From CAYOLL01 sp964404765 [NCBI: uncultured Gemmatimonadota bacterium] (GTDB lineage: Bacteria > 4572-55): 11,292 nt of DNA. Positions within the stretch are counted from its first letter, which is position 1, and every line of letters starts with the position of its first letter. The position numbers and the translations under genes are program-made. The notes below the pieces were generated by a model. The model was not told the DNA's origin, did not search any database, and saw only the letters and a list, made by a program, of their open reading frames with translations. The stretch lies in the NCBI GenBank assembly GCA_964404765.1, contig CAYOLL010000189.1, forward strand, positions 1 through 11,292, written 5' to 3'. Shown piece after piece: positions 6,076 through 11,292 of this stretch.

Positions 6076-7509
6076 TTGAACGAGTCCCAAAATTTACGGT
6101 TAGAGCGTTTAGACGAATTTCGCTGGCGCATTCCACAGGGTTATCGTCGCGAAATGCGAGTTCCTTGCCTCATCTATGCGGCAGAGCAGGCTCTGCGTCA
6201 GCCAGGATTTGCGCGCGGTCTGGCCCAACTGACACTTGCGGCGCAATTGCCGGGCCAGGTAAAAAATGTGGTTGGTTTACCCAATCTGCTTAGCGGGCTG
6301 GATTTTCCTTTGGGCGGCGTTATGGCCATGGATGCCGCGACCGGGTTTATTGCGCCGGGAGTGATCGGCCCGGACATAAATGCCGGCGTCAGGCTGCTAA
6401 AAACCGCTCTGACAGCCGAGCAGGTCGGCGTGCGTCTTCGCCCTTTACTCGAGAAAATTGCCCGTTTTGTTCCGGCGGGTCTTGGGGTAAAAAGTCCGCT
6501 TAAGTTTAAAGGCAAAGAGCATGACGTGTTACGTGACGGCGCACGGTGGGCAGTCCAACAGGAACTGGGTTTGCCGGAAGATTTGGCCATCCTGGAAGAT
6601 GACGGCCAGACGGATACGATCAAAGCCAGTGAAGCCTTAGCCACGCGGGTGCGTGAACACCTGGGCACACTTGGCTCCGGGCAGCACGGGATATATCTGT
6701 GCCGTTTGGCAGAAATTTATGATATGACTGCGGCGAATCGAATGGGACTTTTTATTGATCAGATCTGCGCAGTTGTCCATACCGGCGGGCGCGGGGTGGG
6801 CTATGCTGCTTGTGATGAAGCGCTGCAAATGTTTGAACGAACCAAACGGGCCTATCAAACGTCAGACGGGTCTATTTTTGGCGCATCCATAACCTTGCCC
6901 ATGACAAAATTCTATCTAAACACGCTTGGACTGGCGGCTAATTTTGCCGTAGCAAATCGTCAGGTCATTACCCATCAAATACGACAGGCTTTTCATGATG
7001 TTTTCGGGGCGGGCACTGTGAGTGTAACTTCTTTTTTGGACAGTGTTTATAACTCCTTGCGCCGGGAAGCGCACATGATAAACGGGCGGCAAACGGAGCT
7101 GTATGTTTATCGTAAAAATGCTTTTCGTCTTTGGCCGGCGGGTCATCCGACTTTACCGCCGGCTTTTGCGTCCATCGGTATGCCGGCTTTGTTGTGGGGC
7201 GGGTTAGATCAGTCAATTTATTTGGTGGGCGGAACCGACAATGCACTGCGTGAGACGTTTGGCTCATTCGCCAGCAATTCGGGCCGGTCTATGAGCCGCT
7301 TTAAAGCCAGTGGAGCGGCCAAAAGCACTGCTATCCGGCGCTCGTTCTCTCAGCAGGGCATCACGATTGTCTGCCAGAATCAGCGAACTTTGCAGGAAGA
7401 GTTGCCGCAGGCATACTATCCAATAGACGCCACTGTTCAAATTGGCCGGGCCGCCAATCTGATCCGACCGCTGGCCCGCTTTCAGCCAATCGGGCATATT
7501 CTGGGTTAG
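6076..7509 (+). CDS. RtcB-family protein with degenerate active site
   Basis: This 477-residue protein starts at TTG 6076, chosen because GGAAAGGG (6062-6069) is correctly spaced and the family opening WRIPQGYRREMRVPCLIYA follows at 17-35. RtcB joins RNA 2',3'-cyclic phosphate or 3'-phosphate ends to 5'-OH ends with GTP and Mn2+. The fold is recognisable along the chain: FPLGGVMAMDAATGFIAPG (77-95), DINAGVRLL (100-108), LGTLGSGQH (196-204), VVHTGGRGVG (233-242), AANFAVANRQ (287-296), YNSLRREAH (325-333), VYRKNA (344-349) and SGRSMSRFKA (402-411). By-eye alignment with Pyrococcus RtcB keeps Asp95, His203 and His234 (here D100, H204, H235). The metal-binding Cys98 is Ala103, His329 is Tyr325, and the guanylylated His404 is Ser400. 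The PDIHWGYGFP motif is also lost. RNA ligase activity is therefore unlikely. It may be a pseudoenzyme that binds RNA or nucleotide, or an enzyme with new chemistry. The reading frame is intact, so it is not an ordinary pseudogene. No rtcA, rtcR or archease gene is nearby. Confidence 0.85.
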   Translation: MNESQNLRLERLDEFRWRIPQGYRREMRVPCLIYAAEQALRQPGFARGLAQLTLAAQLPGQVKNVVGLPNLLSGLDFPLGGVMAMDAATGFIAPGVIGPDINAGVRLLKTALTAEQVGVRLRPLLEKIARFVPAGLGVKSPLKFKGKEHDVLRDGARWAVQQELGLPEDLAILEDDGQTDTIKASEALATRVREHLGTLGSGQHGIYLCRLAEIYDMTAANRMGLFIDQICAVVHTGGRGVGYAACDEALQMFERTKRAYQTSDGSIFGASITLPMTKFYLNTLGLAANFAVANRQVITHQIRQAFHDVFGAGTVSVTSFLDSVYNSLRREAHMINGRQTELYVYRKNAFRLWPAGHPTLPPAFASIGMPALLWGGLDQSIYLVGGTDNALRETFGSFASNSGRSMSRFKASGAAKSTAIRRSFSQQGITIVCQNQRTLQEELPQAYYPIDATVQIGRAANLIRPLARFQPIGHILG

Positions 7510-7631
7510 CGCCGCCAGCTTTTTCCAAATCGCATTATTCACCACGAAATACACTAAATACACGAAAGGATTGTCATTTCAAAAGCTACGCATCCAAAAC
7601 GAGAAAAGTAAAATTCTAAATTAATTCTAAG

Positions 7632-7758
7632 TACATCGTAAATTAAATTCTTTCTGGTCTCACGCAAAGTCGCCAAGGCGCAAAGAAAAATAGACTTTTC
7701 GCATTTCTTGGCGTCTTTGCGCCTTCGCGTGAGATATAAAAACTTAATTTACAGTGTA
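7632..7758. repeat. Inverted repeat with CACGCAAAG/CTTTGCG arms
   Basis: The inner arms begin TCTCACGCAAAGTCGCCAAG at 7658 and end with GCGTGAGA at 7734, agreeing at 24 of 29 positions when one is reverse-complemented. The similarity continues outward through CGTAAATTAAATT (left) and AACTTAATTTACAG (right), so the whole palindrome is about 127 bp. It could form a long hairpin in RNA of either strand. It is similar in style, but not in sequence, to the 180-bp element at the left end of the window. Confidence 0.8.
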
Positions 7759-7836
7759 ATAAGCCTGAATTTGATAAACCCTTACTTTTTGTAATAGCCA
7801 ACAACCTCTTGAACACTTCCACAGTTTTGATCGGAT

Positions 7837-7901
7837 GTCATTCTGAAGGAATCTTTTAACGGGGTTTGTACAAGCTTGCAAAAAGATTCCTTCGGAATGA
7901 C
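7837..7901. repeat. Inverted repeat GTCATTCTGAAGGAATC
   Basis: The 21-base arms 7837-7857 and 7881-7901 are reverse complements with one mismatch, separated by 23 bases. Weaker matching continues outward: CAACAACCTCTTGAACACT on the left corresponds to the reverse complement of AGTGTTCGACAGGTCGTTG on the right. The arm word GTCATTC is shared with the inverted repeat at 5837-5975, so the two may be one family. Confidence 0.8.
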
Positions 7902-7940
7902 AGTGTTCGACAGGTCGTTGACTAGTACATAAACCCTTAC

Positions 7941-7988
7941 TTTTCGTGTATTTCGTGTATTTCGTGGTTAATTTATGAATTATTCAGG
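7941..7988 (+). repeat. CGTGTATTTCGTGG-type dispersed repeat, copy 2
   Basis: This is the second copy of the repeat at 251-298 (43 of 48 positions identical, same orientation). It ends in ATGAATTATTCAGG, the common terminus also carried by both copies of the 180-bp element. It sits 13 bases beyond the stop codon of the minus-strand kinase gene. Confidence 0.8.
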
Positions 7989-8001
7989 CCAGCAAATTAT
8001 T

Positions 8002-10884
8002 TTATTCGGATTGAAGCGCTTTTTTCAGTAGTTCAGTCATGCGGTCAATATCAAAAGCTTCGGTCAGTTGTTGAAATTCGGCGATAAAAACGTTATACAT
8101 TCCGTTGTTTGGGTCACGGGCAAAATCATCCAGACACGTTTTAAATTCAATAATTGCCCCCACATTGATCAACTGAAACAATTCATGCAAAATTTCGTTC
8201 GGCGGAAAGATAAGACCGGCATCCGACACATGATCGACAAAATCGGGCTTATGCTCGGTCAGCCAGGTTAGCCCAAGATGCGTTTGCAATGCCGCTAATA
8301 ATTCCGAAAAATGCAAAGGCTTAGCTAAGAATTTATCCGCGTTATTGATCAGGCTTTGCCGCTGAATTTCTTTGGATACGGATGCGGAAACAATAAAAAC
8401 TTTTGGCTGACGAATTTCCTTATTAGCCCGAATCAGGCGAGTAGCTTCAAAACCGTTCATGTCCGGCATTCGCAGATCCATCAAAACCAGATCGGGCTGA
8501 TATTGCAGCACAGCCTGAATACCCGCCGCGCCAGTATCCGTCTCGATCACCTCAAATCCCAGCGGGGTTAGCATATTTACCGCCACAATACGATTTTCCC
8601 AGCGATCATCCACAATTAAAATGCACCGTCGGGCGCCATCGTAGGCAACGATGTTTGACGGCAGCGCATCTGTTTTGAGCCGATGCGCTTCGCCTACCGG
8701 CAGATTGAGTGCAAACCCAAAGGTACTCCCCTTGCCCTGCACACTTCGGACGTACAACGTACCGCCCATTAATTCGACCAATTGGCGACTAATCGCCAGT
8801 CCCAGGCCGGTGCCTTCGTATTCACCCAGACGGTTGAGCTGCTTAAAGGGGGCAAAAATTTCGGGCAGCTTGTCTTCCGGAATACCGATGCCGGTATCGG
8901 CCACTTCAAAGCAAATGTGCTGTGCTTGCCGCTCGACGGTGAAGCGCACTTCGCCGGTTTTGGTAAATTTGGCGGCATTCCCCAACAGATTGATTAAAAT
9001 CTGGGAAAGCTGGCGCGAATCACCATAAACGGCCGGCGGCAAAGGGTCTGGCTGGTAAAAGTGAAACGCCAGACTCTTATGGGCAAAGCGCGGGCGCAGC
9101 ATGTTAACCGTGTCTTTTAACAGCGCGTCGAGCGAAAAGTAGTCGCAGGTTAATTCAAAACGCCGGGCTTCTATTTTGGCCAGATCGAGGATGTCATTAA
9201 TTAAGTCAAGCAAGTGATGGCCGCTTTTTTCGATAACCTTGATGCCGGAAAGTTGCGCCAGCGACAGGCTTGCGTCTCGGCCCAAAATCTGGGCATAGCT
9301 GAGAATCCCATTTAACGGTGTGCGCAATTCATGGCTCATATTGGCCAGAAATTCACTCTTGGCGTGATTTGCGGCTTCGGCGTTGTCTTTGGCTTGCCGC
9401 AATTGCTCTTCAATTTGTTTGCGTTTGGTAATATCGCTCTGAATGCCGATAAAGTTTACGATTTCAGAGGCGTCGTCTAAAATCGGGCTGACATTGAGCG
9501 CCGCCCAATATTTTTGGCCATCCTTGCGATAGTTTAAGAGTTCTTCATAAAAAGGCTTTTTTTCGCGTATTTTTTGCCGAATGCGCTCGATGGCCGCCCG
9601 GTCCGACTCCGGCCCTTGCAGAATAGAGCCAGGTTTTTTGCCGACCATTTCGGCCAGAGAATAGCCGGAAATTCGGGTAAAGCCCTCATTAACCCACTCC
9701 ACTATGCCGTCTTTGTCGGTAATAACAACGGCATTATCGGTCTTTTGAGCGACTAAAGAGAGTTTCTGTAATTCCAGGTCTAATTTTTTGCGGTCGGAAA
9801 TATCACGCGCCACACCGACAAAGTAGCTGCTATTGCCAATTTCTACATAACTTGTGGCGACTTCAACCGGAAAGAATGTGCCGTCTTTGCGGCGGTGGTC
9901 ACTGGCGCTAACGCGCTGGCCCATTTGACGACTCAGGTCGGCAATCCCCGGCCATTTACCGGCAATAGCCGGGGCAATATCTTCGACGCGTAACGTCAGC
10001 ATTTCCTCTGTACTGTAGCCCAATGATCGCGCCGCCGCCCGATTGACATCTAAAAAGCGGCCGGTGTCCGGATCTGCTACAAAGAGCGCATCGTTTGCAT
10101 TGTCAATAAGCCGACGGAATAACAGCAGCTCACTGGACATCCGGCGGGCTTCGCTAACATTTTTAAATGTCAGAACCATACCATCATTTTGCTCATTTTC
10201 ATCGGTCAAGTTATTTAGCCGGAACTCAACCGGTGTTTGGGCGCCTGTCCGGCGCATAACGCTATAAGAATGAATGGGTGACTGCCGAAATACCGGCAGG
10301 TCCGGGATCGGTTCGCCGGATTGTTCATCCAGAAGGCAAACAACATCGGCTACGGGTAATCCGATGGCTTCGCCCATCATCCAGCCGGTTAGCTGCTCGG
10401 CAGCAGCATTCATAAAGCAGATCTGATACTGATTATCGAGGGTGATGACCCCTTCCGTCATCCCGCTCAGCGTCTTATAAAAAAGTTTGCCTTGCTCCTT
10501 AACGTGCTGTTGATGGTCGTAATTATGCAGCGCCATCTCAATGGTAACGAGTAGTTCTTTGTCGGTAAAAGGTTTTAAAATATAACCGACCGGCGCAGTG
10601 TACTTGGCCCGTTGCATCGTTTCTTCACCAGCGCTGCCGGATACATAAACAATCGGGAGGTCACCTTTTTGGCGCAATTGCTCTGCGGCATGAACGCCGT
10701 CAATATGGCCATCCAAATGAATGTCCATCAAGATCAGATCGGGCGCCATCTCCTCCACAAACTGCAAGACTTCGGCGCCGGATGTGCATATACCGCAGAT
10801 TTCATAGCCGGCCTGTTGCAGCTTTGTCCGTAAGGGCATGGCGATAATGGCTTCATCTTCAACAATTAGGATTCGCGTTTTCAT
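8002..10884 (-). CDS. Soluble hybrid histidine kinase, REC-PAS3-HisKA-HATPase-REC
   Basis: This 960-residue protein is read right to left from ATG at 10884, with AGGT six bases upstream. Domains in order: receiver 1 (about 3-120; acidic pocket E9/D10, phospho-acceptor D54 in LILMD, K104 in LKPF); PAS1 (about 134-246); PAS2 (255-365); PAS3 (372-490); HisKA (about 508-573) with phospho-His518 in NMSHELRTP; HATPase (about 620-730) with N box N632/N636, G1 DTGIGI (663-668) and G2 GTGLGLAI (691-698); receiver 2 (753-870) with D759/D760, D803 in LVLMD and K855 in AKPL; and a helical tail (about 890-960). The tail has no HxxKG, so no Hpt domain is evident. No membrane segment or signal peptide is seen, so sensing is cytoplasmic. 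The N-terminal receiver suggests it is itself controlled by another kinase. All residues needed for autophosphorylation are present. The stimulus and the output partner are unknown, and no regulator gene lies beside it. Confidence 0.93.
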   Translation of the reverse strand: MKTRILIVEDEAIIAMPLRTKLQQAGYEICGICTSGAEVLQFVEEMAPDLILMDIHLDGHIDGVHAAEQLRQKGDLPIVYVSGSAGEETMQRAKYTAPVGYILKPFTDKELLVTIEMALHNYDHQQHVKEQGKLFYKTLSGMTEGVITLDNQYQICFMNAAAEQLTGWMMGEAIGLPVADVVCLLDEQSGEPIPDLPVFRQSPIHSYSVMRRTGAQTPVEFRLNNLTDENEQNDGMVLTFKNVSEARRMSSELLLFRRLIDNANDALFVADPDTGRFLDVNRAAARSLGYSTEEMLTLRVEDIAPAIAGKWPGIADLSRQMGQRVSASDHRRKDGTFFPVEVATSYVEIGNSSYFVGVARDISDRKKLDLELQKLSLVAQKTDNAVVITDKDGIVEWVNEGFTRISGYSLAEMVGKKPGSILQGPESDRAAIERIRQKIREKKPFYEELLNYRKDGQKYWAALNVSPILDDASEIVNFIGIQSDITKRKQIEEQLRQAKDNAEAANHAKSEFLANMSHELRTPLNGILSYAQILGRDASLSLAQLSGIKVIEKSGHHLLDLINDILDLAKIEARRFELTCDYFSLDALLKDTVNMLRPRFAHKSLAFHFYQPDPLPPAVYGDSRQLSQILINLLGNAAKFTKTGEVRFTVERQAQHICFEVADTGIGIPEDKLPEIFAPFKQLNRLGEYEGTGLGLAISRQLVELMGGTLYVRSVQGKGSTFGFALNLPVGEAHRLKTDALPSNIVAYDGARRCILIVDDRWENRIVAVNMLTPLGFEVIETDTGAAGIQAVLQYQPDLVLMDLRMPDMNGFEATRLIRANKEIRQPKVFIVSASVSKEIQRQSLINNADKFLAKPLHFSELLAALQTHLGLTWLTEHKPDFVDHVSDAGLIFPPNEILHELFQLINVGAIIEFKTCLDDFARDPNNGMYNVFIAEFQQLTEAFDIDRMTELLKKALQSE

Positions 10885-10936
10885 ATTTGACCTGTTGCAC
10901 TCAGATTAAGAGCTATTTTTGGCAAAATAAACCCAA
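10885..10936 (-). other. Short upstream region of the kinase gene
   Basis: Only about 50 bases separate the kinase start codon from the first 122-bp repeat unit. No convincing -35/-10 pair was found here on the minus strand, so the promoter may lie within or beyond the repeat array. The fragment CTCAGATTA near 10897-10906 equals the start of the palindrome in the array and may be a decayed partial copy. Confidence 0.35.
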
Positions 10937-11058
10937 ACATTTGCGCTGTGCGTGAGAATGTTGTAGCTCAGATTAGCAATCTGAGCATACTTGAAGAAAG
11001 CACAGAATGCTATTCTGTGCTACAGTTGCGGCTGACCGCTTTATAAAATTACCGCCCA
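10937..11058. repeat. 122-bp tandem unit 1 with inverted REP-like doublet
   Basis: This is the first of three tandem units with an exact 122-base period. It contains two perfect 9-bp stems with 3-nt loops. The first is GCTCAGATT (10966-10974) with AATCTGAGC (10978-10986). The second is GCACAGAAT (11000-11008) with ATTCTGTGC (11012-11020). The first palindrome is preceded by GTAG (10963-10966) and the second is followed by CTAC (11020-11023), so they are an inverted pair with GTAG heads facing outward. This is the arrangement of REP doublets (REPINs) mobilised by RAYT transposases. The unit is about 50 bp upstream of the kinase gene. Confidence 0.85.
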
Positions 11059-11180
11059 ACATTTGCGCTGTCCGCGAGAATGTTGTAGCTCAGATTAGCA
11101 ATCTGAGCATACTTGAAGAAAGCACAGAATGCTATTCTGTGCTACAGTTGCAGCTGACCGCTTTATAAAATTACCGCTCA
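11059..11180. repeat. 122-bp tandem unit 2 with inverted REP-like doublet
   Basis: This is the second unit. Both palindromes and both GTAG heads (first head at 11085-11088) are identical to unit 1. Differences are limited to the linker, for example CTGTCCGCGAG for CTGTGCGTGAG, and TTGCAGCTG for TTGCGGCTG. Confidence 0.85.
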
Positions 11181-11292
11181 ACATTTGCGTACTGCGTGAG
11201 AATGTTGTAGCTCAGATTAGCAATCTGAGCATACTTGAAGAAAGCACAGAATGCTATTCTGTGCTACAGTTGCGGCTGACCGCTTTATAAAA
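11181..11292. repeat. 122-bp tandem unit 3 (cut by window end)
   Basis: This is the third unit, of which 112 bases are visible. The palindrome pair is again unchanged (first GTAG at 11207-11210), while the linker reads TTGCGTACTGCGTGAG. The array may continue beyond the window. Confidence 0.85.

Larger units (their letters stand above)
7541..7968. repeat. Outer 27-bp inverted repeat flanking the 7.5-8.0 kb spacer
   Basis: ACCACGAAATACAC plus 13 further bases at 7541-7567 is the reverse complement of 7942-7968, with one mismatch in 27. The two arms enclose about 370 bp of gene-free DNA holding two more inverted repeats. The right arm belongs to the repeat shared with 251-298. A 16-nt direct repeat, ATAAACCCTTACTTTT, also occurs at 7774-7789 and 7929-7944. 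The spacer 7510-8001 contains no gene. It lies between the convergent RtcB-like and kinase genes, where a two-way terminator would be expected. Confidence 0.8.

Noticed and set aside
6030-6293. 87-codon plus-strand ORF at the start of the RtcB-like gene
   Set aside because: It is a frame shadow; the TTG-started frame carries the family motifs and the correctly spaced ribosome binding site.
8651-9028. Plus-strand ORFs within the kinase gene
   Set aside because: They are shadows of the strongly conserved minus-strand HATPase and receiver coding sequence.
10937-11292. CRISPR array
   Set aside because: The 122-base units are nearly identical throughout, including the linkers, with no unique spacers and no cas genes.

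Overview
Organism. This is a bacterial window of intermediate GC. It carries five clear genes, one two-gene toxin-antitoxin-like pair, and an unusually large share of intergenic sequence made of short palindromic and inverted repeats. XisI-like and DUF433/PIN-like genes are common in Cyanobacteria, Chloroflexi and other large environmental genomes. A near-consensus sigma-54 promoter and exported proteins with bacterial signal peptides argue for a didermal, RpoN-containing lineage such as the FCB/KSB1-type environmental phyla. That placement is an inference and is weak.

Layout. Bases 1-494 hold two copies of a 180-bp inverted-repeat element (the first cut by the window edge) and a shorter repeat that recurs near 7.95 kb. 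Bases 495-1860 form one transcription unit: an upstream palindrome, a sigma-54 promoter, a structured leader, an exported HAF-repeat protein and a strong intrinsic terminator. Bases 1906-2675 encode a DUF433 protein and a PIN-like protein with a GTGA start/stop overlap. Bases 2939-5299 encode an exported GH15-like glycoside hydrolase. Bases 5373-5824 hold a good sigma-70 promoter and an orphan XisI-like gene without xisH. A 139-bp inverted repeat follows. Bases 6076-7509 encode an RtcB-family protein that appears to have lost its catalytic Cys, one metal-binding His and the guanylylated His. Bases 7510-8001 are gene-free and hold at least three different inverted repeats. On the minus strand, 10884-8002 encodes a soluble hybrid histidine kinase (REC-PAS-PAS-PAS-HisKA-HATPase-REC). 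From 10937 to the window end there are three tandem 122-bp units, each an inverted pair of GTAG-headed palindromes resembling REP doublets (REPINs).

How the parts relate. The genes do not form one pathway. The only likely operon is the DUF433/PIN-like pair. The HAF protein and the GH15-like enzyme are both predicted to act outside the cytoplasm. The kinase is cytoplasmic and has no response regulator next to it in the window. The points most worth following up are the degenerate RtcB-like protein, the REP-doublet array with compensatory base-pair changes, the sigma-54 control of the HAF gene, and the set of unrelated repeats that share the same end sequence, CCTGAATAATTCA.
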